Both the position numbers and the translations under genes were made by a program. Positions 1 to 6,029 of a stretch of DNA of 12,335 bases are shown piece after piece. This DNA is from Pseudomonadota bacterium (GTDB taxonomy: Bacteria > Pseudomonadota > Alphaproteobacteria > Rhizobiales > Kaistiaceae), in assembly GCA_023392225.1 (NCBI GenBank), contig JAEVZM010000319.1:1-12335 (forward strand), written 5' to 3'. Position 1 is the first letter of the stretch, and every line of letters begins with the position of its first letter. A model generated the notes under the pieces. It did no database searches. It was not told the DNA's origin and was given only the letters and a program-made list of their open reading frames with translations.

Positions 1-1
1 C

Positions 2-262
2 GCGGAAGCGGTGGTCGCGCCGCACGGCGCCGGCGGGGCCAACTACCTGTTCTGCCCGCCCGGCGCCAGCATCGTCGAGCTGCAGCAGGCCAGCTACACA
101 AATTCCAGCACATTGGGGATGTGCCGCACGTCAGGCGCCAGGGCCTGGCTCGAGGTCTATCCAGACGACGGGCTGGGCATGCACACGCTCGGCTGGGCGG
201 CCGATCCCGATGGCATTTGCGCCACGCTGACCGGATCGGCCCGTCTTGCGCCGAATCCGTGA
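2..262 (+). CDS. Glycosyltransferase family 61 protein, C-terminal part (5' end outside window)
   Basis: Only the last 86 residues are present; the reading frame is open at the left edge and stops at TGA 260-262. The fragment begins with the block VVAPHGAGGANYLFCPPGAS followed by IVEL. This is the hallmark C-terminal motif of GT61 (DUF563) glycosyltransferases, in which a glycine-rich HGAG turn and a FxPPG..v.EL strand belong to the nucleotide-sugar-binding half. Such enzymes transfer sugars to surface polysaccharides or glycoproteins; the acceptor cannot be told from this piece. The tail after the motif (YTNSSTLGMCRTSGARAWLE) is not diagnostic. No gene follows on the same strand before the tRNA, so the gene is at the end of its transcription unit. 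The family call is fairly secure from the motif alone; the exact function is unknown. Confidence 0.75.
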   Translation, partial: AEAVVAPHGAGGANYLFCPPGASIVELQQASYTNSSTLGMCRTSGARAWLEVYPDDGLGMHTLGWAADPDGICATLTGSARLAPNP

Positions 263-272
263 GGGTCCGAGC

Positions 273-295
273 CCGCCGGATAGGCGCGCCGGCGG
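273..295. terminator. GC-rich inverted repeat after the GT61 gene
   Basis: CCGCCGG (273-279) and CCGGCGG (289-295) are perfect 7-bp arms around a 9-nt loop, beginning 10 nt after the GT61 stop. The position suits an end-of-transcript hairpin, but no T-run follows, so intrinsic termination is uncertain. Confidence 0.28.
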
Positions 296-357
296 TCCCG
301 GATCGGTAGGCTCGCGGCCAAAGTCGCACCGCCGCCGCAGATGCCGCACGATCGCCT

Positions 358-387
358 CTTGACCCGGCGGGAAGAACCGTCCAAATA
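358..387 (+). promoter_or_regulatory. Probable sigma70 promoter of tRNA-Pro
   Basis: CTTGAC (358-363) is a full alphaproteobacterial -35 element. After exactly 17 nt comes CCAAATA (381-387), a partial match to the CTATAT-type -10. The sequence just after the -10 is very GC-rich (CCGGGCC from 388), like the discriminators of stable-RNA promoters under stringent control. The tRNA begins about 20 nt after the -10, which fits a short 5' leader. Confidence 0.5.
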
Positions 388-406
388 CCGGGCCTTCCCG
401 GCCGGA

Positions 407-483
407 CGGAGTGTAGCGCAGCCTGGTAGCGCACCTGCTTCGGGAGCAGGGGGTCGCAGGTTCAAATCCTGCCACTCCGACCA
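407..483 (+). tRNA. tRNA-Pro, anticodon CGG, CCA encoded
   Basis: The 77-nt sequence folds into a complete cloverleaf. The acceptor arms CGGAGTG (407-413) and CACTCCG (473-479) pair perfectly. The discriminator is A480 and the CCA (481-483) is encoded. The D loop contains AGCCTGGTAGC. The anticodon stem CCTGC (434-438)/GCAGG (446-450) encloses the loop TTCGGGA, which places anticodon CGG at 441-443, reading the proline codon CCG. The T arm carries GGTTCAAATCC. This closely resembles the proK type of tRNA-Pro. It is transcribed as a single gene from the promoter just upstream. No integrase or duplicated 3' end is visible in the window, so there is no sign that it has served as an attachment site here. 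Confidence 0.97.
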
Positions 484-641
484 ACGTCCCGGCCAACGAT
501 CACCTTCCCGCACCTGAAGTCGAGCGTCGCGCCTGGGTTGCGATCGAGCGCCGGCGTGCGCCCCCCCCAAGATGCGAGGCTTCTCCGACCTATCCCCGTG
601 CGCGTAGCATCCTGCCGATCTGATCGGCTGTGGGGCGCGCG

Positions 642-1316
642 ATGCTGGACGACGGCTCGGTTTTTCCATTTCTCTGGTCAGACCTACCGGGGCACCTTTC
701 CTACGCCCTGATCGCACTGTCCTACTGGCTGACCAACATCTTCTGGCTCCGGGTGGTGGCCCTGGTCGGCCTTCTCTTCGAGATCCTCTATTTCCGCCTC
801 GCCGGTGGCAGCGAATTGCATGTCGGCATCGGCTGGGACGTGATCTTCATCCTCATCAATGGCTACCAGATCTACCGCCTGGTGGCGGAGCGCCGGGCGC
901 TCGCCTCGCTCGCCGAGGTGCAGATGCTGCGCCAGGGCGCTTTCGCCGGCTTCGACGCCACCAAGCTCGCCGCGCTCCTCAAGGCGGGCGCCTGGGCCGA
1001 TTTCGATACCGGCACGAAGCTCACCGTCGAGGGAGAGCCGGTCAGGCATCTCGTGCTGATCTGCGACGGCGGGGCGACGGTCGAGGCCGGCAGCCGGCAG
1101 ATCGCCACGCTGCACAACGGCGCATTCGTCGACGAGATGGCTTTCCTCTCCGGCAATCCCGCCTCGGCGACCGTGACCATCAAGCGTCCGACGCATGCCT
1201 TCGTCTTCGACCTCAAGAAGCTCGCGGTCCTGGCGCAGACGAATGAGGCGGTGGCGGCCGATCTCCATCGCGTGCTCGGTCGCGATCTCGCGCAGAAGCT
1301 CGCAAAGGCCCACTAG
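642..1316 (+). CDS. Membrane protein with cyclic-nucleotide-binding / Popeye-like domain
   Basis: The 224-residue product has three hydrophobic segments near the N-terminus (about 16-36, 37-55 and 63-80) followed by a cytosolic cNMP-binding-like beta-barrel domain (about 104-195). Three membrane helices plus one such domain is the layout of Popeye-domain proteins. The part matching the phosphate-binding cassette is GAFVDEMAFLSGNPASATVT (160-179). It keeps the glutamate of the usual GE..LL pattern (E165) but has alanine (A174) where cAMP-binding domains normally have the phosphate-contacting arginine. Nucleotide binding is therefore unproven. I chose ATG 642 with GGGG at 632-635 as a modest ribosome-binding site; GTG 630 in the same frame would add four residues. 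No partner gene is adjacent. Membrane topology and domain fold are well supported, the ligand is not. Confidence 0.75.
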   Translation: MLDDGSVFPFLWSDLPGHLSYALIALSYWLTNIFWLRVVALVGLLFEILYFRLAGGSELHVGIGWDVIFILINGYQIYRLVAERRALASLAEVQMLRQGAFAGFDATKLAALLKAGAWADFDTGTKLTVEGEPVRHLVLICDGGATVEAGSRQIATLHNGAFVDEMAFLSGNPASATVTIKRPTHAFVFDLKKLAVLAQTNEAVAADLHRVLGRDLAQKLAKAH

Positions 1317-1320
1317 CGCG

Positions 1321-1352
1321 AGGCCCGCTTGATGCGGTGCGGCGCCGGGCCT
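1321..1352. terminator. Inverted repeat after the Popeye-like gene
   Basis: AGGCCCG (1321-1327) and CGGGCCT (1346-1352) are perfect 7-bp arms separated by 18 nt, starting 5 nt past the stop codon. There is no T-tract and the loop is long, so this is a weak terminator candidate between two same-strand genes. Confidence 0.22.
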
Positions 1353-1389
1353 AGGACTCCACCACCCGTCACGAGGAACGCCCGGCGCG

Positions 1390-2268
1390 ATGCCGTCACC
1401 GTCGTCTCCCATCGTCGCACCCGGCGTGCGCCGCCTCATCGCTCCCAATCCCGGCCCGTTCACCGCCGAGGGCACCAACAGCTACATCGTCGGCAGCGGC
1501 CGGGTGGCGGTCATCGATCCCGGGCCGGACGACGCCGCCCATGTCGCCGCCCTCCTCGCCGCCACCGCGGGCGAAGAGGTCACCCACATCCTCCTCACCC
1601 ACACCCACCGCGACCATTCCGGCGCGCTGCCGGCGCTGGCCGCGGCGACCGGCGCCCGCGTCCTCTCCGCCGGCCCCTATCGCCCCGCACGGCCCCTCGC
1701 CCCCGGCGAGACCAGCCCGCTCGAGGAGGCCAATGACGAGACCCACGTCCCGGACGTCGCGCTCGCCGACGGCGATGCGGTCGCCGGCGAGGGCTGGCGG
1801 ATCGAAGTCGTGGCCACCCCGGGGCACGCGGCCAACCACCTCGCCTTCGCCCTGCCGGACGCCGATGTCGTCTTCTCAGGCGATCACGTGATGGGCTGGT
1901 CGTCGAGCATCGTCGCCCCGCCCGACGGCGCGATGGGCGACTACATGGCCTCGCTCGACCGGCTCGCCGCCCGGCCGGAGTCCCGGCTCCTCCCCGGCCA
2001 TGGCCCGGCGGTCGAGGATGGACAGGCCCGCATCACCGAGCTTCGCCGCCATCGGCTCGCGCGCGAGGCCGGTGTGCTGGAGCGCCTCGCCGCCGGCGAC
2101 CGCACCATCCCCGAGATCGTGACGGCCCTCTATGCCGGGCTAGACCCGGCACTCGCTGGCGCCGCGGCCCTGTCGGTGCTCGCCCATCTCGAGGATCTGG
2201 TCGCCCGCGGCCTCGTCTGGACCGAAGCGGCGCCGGGCATCGCCGGGCGCTACGCCCCTACTCGGTGA
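1390..2268 (+). CDS. LACTB2-like metallo-beta-lactamase-fold hydrolase
   Basis: The 292-residue protein is full length for the LACTB2-like branch of the MBL superfamily. The metal ligands are all visible: the HTHRDH motif (H71, H73, D75, H76), H146 in ATPGHAANH, D165 in FSGDHVMGW and H204 in LPGHG. These would hold a two-metal, usually zinc, site. The N-terminal block APNPGPFTAEGTNSYIVG (18-35) is typical of this branch, and the C-terminal 70 or so residues (RTIPEIVTALYAGLD onward) form its winged-helix domain. Characterised relatives cleave single-stranded RNA or act on thioesters; the substrate here cannot be inferred. ATG 1390 is the only good start before the conserved N-terminus, though its ribosome-binding site is weak (AGGA at long spacing). 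The 3' end overlaps the convergent DUF1499 gene by 11 bp. Confidence 0.9.
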   Translation: MPSPSSPIVAPGVRRLIAPNPGPFTAEGTNSYIVGSGRVAVIDPGPDDAAHVAALLAATAGEEVTHILLTHTHRDHSGALPALAAATGARVLSAGPYRPARPLAPGETSPLEEANDETHVPDVALADGDAVAGEGWRIEVVATPGHAANHLAFALPDADVVFSGDHVMGWSSSIVAPPDGAMGDYMASLDRLAARPESRLLPGHGPAVEDGQARITELRRHRLAREAGVLERLAAGDRTIPEIVTALYAGLDPALAGAAALSVLAHLEDLVARGLVWTEAAPGIAGRYAPTR

Positions 2269-3034
2269 TGCCCTGGAGCGAGGCGTCGAGCGCGGCGAAG
2301 AAGCGGCGGATGCGCTCGACATTGGCGCCGAGGTCGTGGGCGCCGTTCCGCGCCGCCGAGCGCATGTCGACCAGCGCCCCCTCGCCGTCGGGCACGATGC
2401 GGATGACGATGTCCTGGCGGAAGGCGAACAGCGGCGTGGTGTCCACCGCCTCGATCCGGCCGACGTTCTCCGGCTCCTCCGGCCGCTGCGAGCCCAGCAT
2501 CGTCCAGCCACTGCTCTCGGCGATCGCGAGCGCATCCTCGAACACCCGCGCGGTGCCCACCGGATAGTGCCGCGGCACGATGTCGGGATAGGCCTCGCGC
2601 TGGAGATCCGCTGCGTCCTCGTCCATCGGATCGAGCGGCGCCGCGTCCACCGGCCGGTTGACCTCGGCCAGCACGAAGTCGGGCGGGTCGTCGACGTCGG
2701 TCGAGATGTCGGTCAGGCGCGGATAGGTGATCAGCTTCCAGGCGCCGACCACCGGCACCACCAGGATGGCGAGGCCGATGAGCAGGCCGCCGAACGCCGG
2801 GCCGATGCCCTTCCGGCCGTCCCGCCAGATGCCCTCGAAGGCGGCGATCGCCGCGATGACGCCGAGTGCGGCGAGACCGAAGCCCACCGCCATCGAGACA
2901 TAGGTCGGCGTCGCGTCCATGAGACCGGCGCGATGCCCGACGGCGGCGATGATGAGAACCGGTATGGCGACCAGCGAGAATCGCTGCGCCCACACCGCCA
3001 GCCGGGACCGGCGTTCCCGCAGTCGGACAGGCAT
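2258..3034 (-). CDS. Membrane-anchored DUF1499 protein
   Basis: The 258-residue protein starts with a basic segment (MPVRLRERRSR) and three hydrophobic stretches (about 19-33, 45-67 and 79-98). A soluble DUF1499 domain follows (about 105-255). Diagnostic pieces of that domain are LAEVNRPVD, QREAYPDIVPRHYPVG, GRIEAVDTTPLFAFRQDIVI and the C-terminal VDMRSAARNGAHDLGANVER. DUF1499 proteins are widespread in alphaproteobacteria and plastids, but their biochemical role is not established as far as I know. The soluble domain probably faces one side of the inner membrane. GGAG precedes ATG 3034 by 4 nt and supports the start. The stop lies inside the end of the convergent hydrolase gene, so the two transcripts are complementary over at least 11 bp. 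Confidence 0.85.
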   Translation of the reverse strand: MPVRLRERRSRLAVWAQRFSLVAIPVLIIAAVGHRAGLMDATPTYVSMAVGFGLAALGVIAAIAAFEGIWRDGRKGIGPAFGGLLIGLAILVVPVVGAWKLITYPRLTDISTDVDDPPDFVLAEVNRPVDAAPLDPMDEDAADLQREAYPDIVPRHYPVGTARVFEDALAIAESSGWTMLGSQRPEEPENVGRIEAVDTTPLFAFRQDIVIRIVPDGEGALVDMRSAARNGAHDLGANVERIRRFFAALDASLQGITE

Positions 3035-3076
3035 CGGGCTCCATCGCTGAACTGAAGACGGGGGTCAGGCGTTCCA

Positions 3077-3103
3077 GCTATAGGCTCGCCGCGCCGAGCG
3101 CAA
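3077..3103 (-). promoter_or_regulatory. Possible promoter of the DUF1499 gene
   Basis: On the minus strand TATAGC (3077-3082) resembles a -10 box, with TTGCGC (3098-3103) 15 nt further upstream as a short-spaced -35. It lies about 40 nt upstream of the start codon. It is the most promoter-like stretch in this interval but the spacing is not ideal. Confidence 0.27.
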
Positions 3104-3148
3104 GCCGCGCGGCCGGCAGTGTGGCAAGGATGCGACGCTCGCGATCCT

Positions 3149-3175
3149 GTGACAGCGGTCACTGACTTCGGTGAC
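3149..3175. promoter_or_regulatory. Three alternating GTGAC/GTCAC boxes, possible operator
   Basis: GTGAC (3149-3153), GTCAC (3158-3162) and GTGAC (3171-3175) alternate in orientation, giving two overlapping inverted repeats with 4-nt and 8-nt centres. They lie between the divergent DUF1499 gene and the 54-residue gene, where a transcription factor could act on either. No known binding site was recognised. Confidence 0.25.
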
Positions 3176-3279
3176 TAAGCATTCATCATTCCGCCACAGA
3201 CTCCGCCAACAGAGGCTCAACCCGATCGGGTGGCCTGAATGTGGGCTCGGGCGGGCAACGTGTGTACGAGGCTACGGGT

Positions 3280-3444
3280 ATGAACACGCAGAAGAAGTCG
3301 ATCGACCGACGACCTTTCCAGTCGAAGGCCGAGCTGGAGCGCCAGCAGAATCTGGCCGAGCAGTACCGGAACGTCGCGATCCCCGAGGTGGTGGCCGCGC
3401 TGCGTCCGGCGAGCAAGCTCGAAGATCAGATCGACGCCGCCTGA
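3280..3444 (+). CDS. Small uncharacterised protein (54 aa)
   Basis: I do not recognise a named family, although short proteins with a SKAELERQQNLAEQYR-like core seem familiar from alphaproteobacteria. The product is hydrophilic. It has a basic N-terminus (MNTQKKSIDRR), a predicted amphipathic helix at 15-31 and the segment NVAIPEVVAALRP, with no signal peptide, membrane segment or cysteine. ATG 3280 is preceded by GAGG (3268-3271) at 8-nt spacing. A GTG at 3241 in the same frame would add 13 residues but lacks a comparable site. The charged, non-repetitive composition and the strong start argue for a real gene. Its last codons and stop form the left side of a perfect hairpin. It faces the aldo/keto reductase gene and has its own upstream region. 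Confidence 0.65.
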   Translation: MNTQKKSIDRRPFQSKAELERQQNLAEQYRNVAIPEVVAALRPASKLEDQIDAA

Positions 3445-3456
3445 GCGGCGTCGATC
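3429..3456 (+). terminator. Perfect 12-bp hairpin spanning the stop codon of the small gene
   Basis: GATCGACGCCGC (3429-3440) and GCGGCGTCGATC (3445-3456) are perfect 12-bp complements around the tetraloop CTGA, which contains the TGA stop. This is the strongest hairpin in the window. Only GTTG follows, so it may stop transcription weakly or protect the 3' end of the message. Confidence 0.5.
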
Positions 3457-3490
3457 GTTGATCTCCGCGGCCGGGCGAATCACACCCGAC

Positions 3491-3542
3491 CGCCTGAAAG
3501 GCGAGGACCGGACGATCCGGTCCCTTCGGGGCGAACGCCCCG
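3491..3542. terminator. Three further hairpins between convergent genes
   Basis: CGCCT-GAA-AGGCG (3491-3503), GGACCGG-ACGAT-CCGGTCC (3505-3523) and CGGGGC-GAAC-GCCCCG (3527-3542) follow one another almost without gaps. They lie downstream of the aldo/keto reductase stop on the minus strand and downstream of the small gene on the plus strand. None carries a T-run; together they could end or stabilise transcripts from both sides. Confidence 0.35.
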
Positions 3543-3557
3543 GTTCGTAGCGATCGC

Positions 3558-4607
3558 TCAGTCGCGGTCGGGACCGACTGCCGCAGGACGACGGCCGGTG
3601 TTCTGGCGGGCCAGCATCCACCCCGGATATTCCGGCGGCAGCGCGCTGACCTCGTCGAGCTTCGCAATCTCCTCGGCCGAAAGGCTCAGCGCCGTCGCCG
3701 CGATATTGTCGTCGAGCTGGTCGACCCGCTTGGCACCGATGATCACGCTGGTCACGTAGGGCTTGGCGAGCAGCCAGGCGAGCGCCACCCGCGCCACCGA
3801 GACGCCCTTGGCGTCGCCGATCTCGCGCATCGCCGCCACGCATTTCCATGCCCGGTCCTTGTCGACGGGCGGAAAGTCGAAGCTGGCCCGGCGGGAGTCC
3901 TTCGCCTCCGGCGCGCCGGGGCCGAACTTGCCCGACAGCAGCCCGCCGGCGAGCGGACTCCACACCATCAGCCCGACGCCCTCCGCCTTGAGGAGCGGCA
4001 CCACCTCGCGCTCGAGGTCGCGTCCGGCAATCGTGTAGTAGGACTGGCTGGTCTCGTAGCGCACATAGCCCTGCTTGTCGGAGATGCCGAGCGCCTGGGC
4101 CATCCGCCAGGCCGGCCAGTTGGAGCAGCCGATGTAGCGGACGAGACCGCGGCTCACGAGGTCGTCGAGCGCACGGAGCGTCTCCTCGATCGGCGTCGCC
4201 TCATCGAAGGCATGGACCTGGTAGAGGTCGATGTGGTCGGTCTGGAGCCGCTCGAGACTGCGCTCGACCGAGTCCATGATGTGGCCGCGGGAGGCGCCGC
4301 GGTCGTTGGGCCCCTCGCCCATCGCACCGTTGAACTTGGTGGCGATCACCACGTCCGAGCGCTTCACCCCGAGGTTCTTGAGCGACTGGCCGAGCAGCTC
4401 CTCCGAGTGTCCGAACGAATAGACGTCGGCGGTGTCGATGAAGTTGATGCCCGCCGCGAGCGCCCGCTTCACGATGGCGTCGAGACTGTCCTGCTCCAGC
4501 GTGCCGATCGCTTCCCAAAGGCCCTTGCCTTCGCCGCCGAAGGTCATCGTGCCGAGGCAAAGCTCGGAGACATAGAGGCCGGTGCGGCCGAGTTGGTTGT
4601 AGCGCAT
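3558..4607 (-). CDS. Aldo/keto reductase, NADP-dependent type
   Basis: The 349-residue product is an AKR-fold oxidoreductase. It starts MRYNQLGRTGLYVSELCLGT, the usual N-terminus of the AKR family, then FINxD-type GINFIDTADVYSFGHSEELL. The catalytic tetrad is visible as D58, Y63, K91 (in IATKFNG) and H132 (in YQVHAFDE). IIGAKRVDQLDDNIAA near the C-terminus (about 289-304) is the cofactor-binding signature contacting the 2'-phosphate of NADPH. Such enzymes reduce aldehydes or ketones in the cytosol; the substrate is unknown. I prefer the ATG at 4607 because GGAG lies 6 nt ahead of it and the conserved domain begins there; an ATG at 4619 in frame would add MEQT. The gene lies 287 bp downstream of hxlR-like on the same strand and could share its regulation. 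Confidence 0.93.
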   Translation of the reverse strand: MRYNQLGRTGLYVSELCLGTMTFGGEGKGLWEAIGTLEQDSLDAIVKRALAAGINFIDTADVYSFGHSEELLGQSLKNLGVKRSDVVIATKFNGAMGEGPNDRGASRGHIMDSVERSLERLQTDHIDLYQVHAFDEATPIEETLRALDDLVSRGLVRYIGCSNWPAWRMAQALGISDKQGYVRYETSQSYYTIAGRDLEREVVPLLKAEGVGLMVWSPLAGGLLSGKFGPGAPEAKDSRRASFDFPPVDKDRAWKCVAAMREIGDAKGVSVARVALAWLLAKPYVTSVIIGAKRVDQLDDNIAATALSLSAEEIAKLDEVSALPPEYPGWMLARQNTGRRPAAVGPDRD

Positions 4608-4738
4608 GGTCTGCTCCATGATGCAGCCCCGGACGCGATGAGGGTCGCCATGTTACCGGCAGCGCGAACGATCGCGGCGGAGACCTGCACGTCGGGGGCA
4701 ATGGGCCGGATCGGCCCGCTTTGGTGGGGAACGAAATA

Positions 4739-4767
4739 AGCCTATCCCCGATCGGAGCGTCTGTCAC
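4739..4767 (-). promoter_or_regulatory. Possible promoter of the aldo/keto reductase gene
   Basis: On the minus strand GTGACA (4762-4767, one mismatch to TTGACA) is followed after 17 nt by TAGGCT (4739-4744), a poor -10. It would give a leader of about 125 nt. A perfect 6-bp dyad, GGGCCG-GAT-CGGCCC (4703-4717), lies just inside that leader. The rest of the 287-bp gap holds no recognisable gene. Confidence 0.22.
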
Positions 4768-4852
4768 CGCAGCCCTAAGCCGCAGCGCCGGCGCCTTGCG
4801 ATACGCGGCCGCCATCACCATATAGGCGCCGCTGACGCATTGTCCGGCGAGC

Positions 4853-4868
4853 AGGTCGGTCCCGACCT
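4853..4868 (-). terminator. Short hairpin after the HxlR-type gene
   Basis: AGGTCGG (4853-4859) and CCGACCT (4862-4868) are complementary, giving a 6-bp stem with a 4-nt loop 27 nt beyond the stop on the minus strand. No T-run follows, so this is weak. Confidence 0.25.
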
Positions 4869-4894
4869 CCCCCCTCCTCCGAAAACGCTCTCGT

Positions 4895-5323
4895 TCAGTC
4901 CTCCCCCCGCCGGGCGTCGAATTCCCGGCGCGCGGCCTCGAGCGTCGCCTGGTGCGCCAATACCCACTGGCCGATGCCATCGATCGGCCCCTCGAGCGAG
5001 CGCCCGAGCGGTGTCAGCCGGTACGCGACGCTGGGCGGCACGGTCGGGTGTACTGTCCGCGTCACCAGTCCGTCCCGCTCGAGCGCGCGCAGCGTGCTCG
5101 TCAGGCTGCGCTGGCTGATGCCGTCGACCAGCCGCTTGAGCTCGTTGAAACGTCGCGGGCCGCCGCTCAGGAAGGCGATCACCATCACCGTCCACTTGTC
5201 ACCGATCAGCGACAGCGTCGCCGCGATCGCCGCGCAGGATCGCGCCCGCAACAGCTCGGCGAAGCTTCCAGATGGCGACGGGAGCGGCGACCGAGGCGCC
5301 GACGATGGCTCTTGCGTCATCAT
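4895..5323 (-). CDS. HxlR-family winged-helix transcriptional regulator
   Basis: From ATG 5323 the product has 142 residues, the usual HxlR size with a short disordered leader (TQEPSSAPRSPLPSPSGSFA). The domain begins at about residue 24 with RARSCAAIAATLSLIGDKWT, where the conserved cysteine (C30) and the IGDKW motif (41-44 region) match HxlR proteins. It continues through FLSGGPRRFNELKRLVDGIS, the recognition region QRSLTSTLRALERDGLV and the wing YRLTPLGRSL. HxlR regulators bind DNA as dimers, and several (such as YodB and HypR) sense quinones or disulfide stress through this N-terminal cysteine. It is divergent from the FMN reductase gene, its likely target. ATG 5323 has GGGA 6 nt upstream; ATGs at 5320 and 5335 are also possible. 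The same frame stays open to 5944, but that extension is antisense to the reductase and not HxlR-like. Confidence 0.88.
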   Translation of the reverse strand: MMTQEPSSAPRSPLPSPSGSFAELLRARSCAAIAATLSLIGDKWTVMVIAFLSGGPRRFNELKRLVDGISQRSLTSTLRALERDGLVTRTVHPTVPPSVAYRLTPLGRSLEGPIDGIGQWVLAHQATLEAARREFDARRGED

Positions 5324-5335
5324 GCCAAGTCCCAT

Positions 5336-5413
5336 TTTGCGCCCAGGTAACGAAACTATACCGCCAGGCAATCGTTCCTGCCCTTTGACCCGCGCTTCAA
5401 GGATACAGACTTC
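5336..5413. promoter_or_regulatory. Shared hxlR-like / FMN reductase control region
   Basis: This 78-bp gap between divergent genes must hold both promoters. An imperfect dyad GGTA-N9-TACC (5346-5349 and 5359-5362) overlaps ACTATA (5355-5360), which reads as TATAGT, a good -10, on the minus strand. It also overlaps TATACC, a possible -10 on the plus strand, with TTTTGC (5335-5340) 16 nt upstream. An operator covering both -10 boxes would suit autoregulation plus control of the reductase. AAGGA (5399-5403) is the reductase ribosome-binding site. Confidence 0.42.
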
Positions 5414-5977
5414 ATGGCCCTCAAGCTCAACGTCATCATCGGCTCGACCCGCCCCGGCCGCGTCGGCCCCACCGTCGCCGAGTGGGTCGACCGATTCGCC
5501 CGGGAGCACAGCCAGTTCGATGTCGAGCTTGTCGACCTTGCGGCGTTCAATCTGCCGCTCCTCAACGAATCCGCCCATCCCCGCCTCCAGAAGTACGAGC
5601 ACGAGGCGACCAAGCGTTGGGCGGCCTCCGTCGCCAGTGCGGACGCCTACGTCTTCGTGACCCCCGAGTACGACTTCTTCGCACCGGCGAGCCTCGTCAA
5701 TGCCGTCCAGTGCGTGCTCCTGGAATGGGACTACAAGCCGGCCGGCATCGTCAGCTATGGCGGTATCTCGGGCGGCCTGCGGTCGGCCCAGGAGCTTCGC
5801 CAGCTCCTCGGCAACGTCAACGTCCACGCGATCAAGCAGTCGGTGCCCGTCCCGTTCTTCAACAACTTCATCGACGACGACGGCGTGTTCGTGCCCAACG
5901 AGCCGATGGCCGAGGGCGCCAGGCTGATGCTCACCGAGCTGCACAAGTGGGCGGTGGCGCTGAAGACGATGCGCTGA
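5414..5977 (+). CDS. NADPH-dependent FMN reductase (flavodoxin-like fold)
   Basis: The 187-residue protein has the FMN_red fold. The N-terminal LNVIIGSTRPGR (5-16) is the loop that binds the FMN phosphate, and VFVTPEYDFFAPASLVNAVQ (80-99) is the second flavin-binding loop, normally TPEYN...P..LKNA. SYGGISGGLRSAQELRQLL (114-132) is the conserved segment near the isoalloxazine. Members use NAD(P)H to reduce FMN, quinones, azo dyes or chromate; the substrate here is unknown. In this copy TPEYDFF replaces the commoner TPEYNHG, which may alter the active site. AAGGA lies 10 nt before ATG 5414. The divergent HxlR-type regulator suggests induction by electrophiles or oxidants. Its end converges with the RTX gene at 6030. 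Confidence 0.92.
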   Translation: MALKLNVIIGSTRPGRVGPTVAEWVDRFAREHSQFDVELVDLAAFNLPLLNESAHPRLQKYEHEATKRWAASVASADAYVFVTPEYDFFAPASLVNAVQCVLLEWDYKPAGIVSYGGISGGLRSAQELRQLLGNVNVHAIKQSVPVPFFNNFIDDDGVFVPNEPMAEGARLMLTELHKWAVALKTMR

Positions 5978-5994
5978 GGCGGCAGAATCGGAAG

Positions 5995-6022
5995 GCGCCG
6001 TGCAGGACGAGCCGCGCGGCGC
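5995..6022. terminator. Weak hairpin between convergent FMN reductase and RTX genes
   Basis: GCGCCG (5995-6000) and CGGCGC (6017-6022) could pair around 16 nt in the 52-bp convergent gap. There is no T-run on either strand. It is listed only because this gap must contain the ends of two transcripts. Confidence 0.18.
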
Positions 6023-6029
6023 GTTGAGG

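Noticed and set aside
407..483. tRNA-Pro as an integration site of a mobile element
   Set aside because: No integrase, no repeat of the tRNA 3' end and no composition change are seen in the flanking sequence.
684..1478. 264-residue open frame on the minus strand opposite the Popeye-like gene
   Set aside because: No domain, biased composition, and the plus strand shows clear membrane helices and a cNMP-binding-like domain.
2250..3044. 264-residue open frame on the minus strand in another frame of the DUF1499 gene
   Set aside because: Arg, Gly and His-rich shadow; the alternative frame carries the DUF1499 motifs.
5324..5944. In-frame N-terminal extension of the HxlR-type gene across the FMN reductase
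   Set aside because: The extra 207 residues are low-complexity and antisense to the reductase; the HxlR domain with its own starts begins at 5323-5335.
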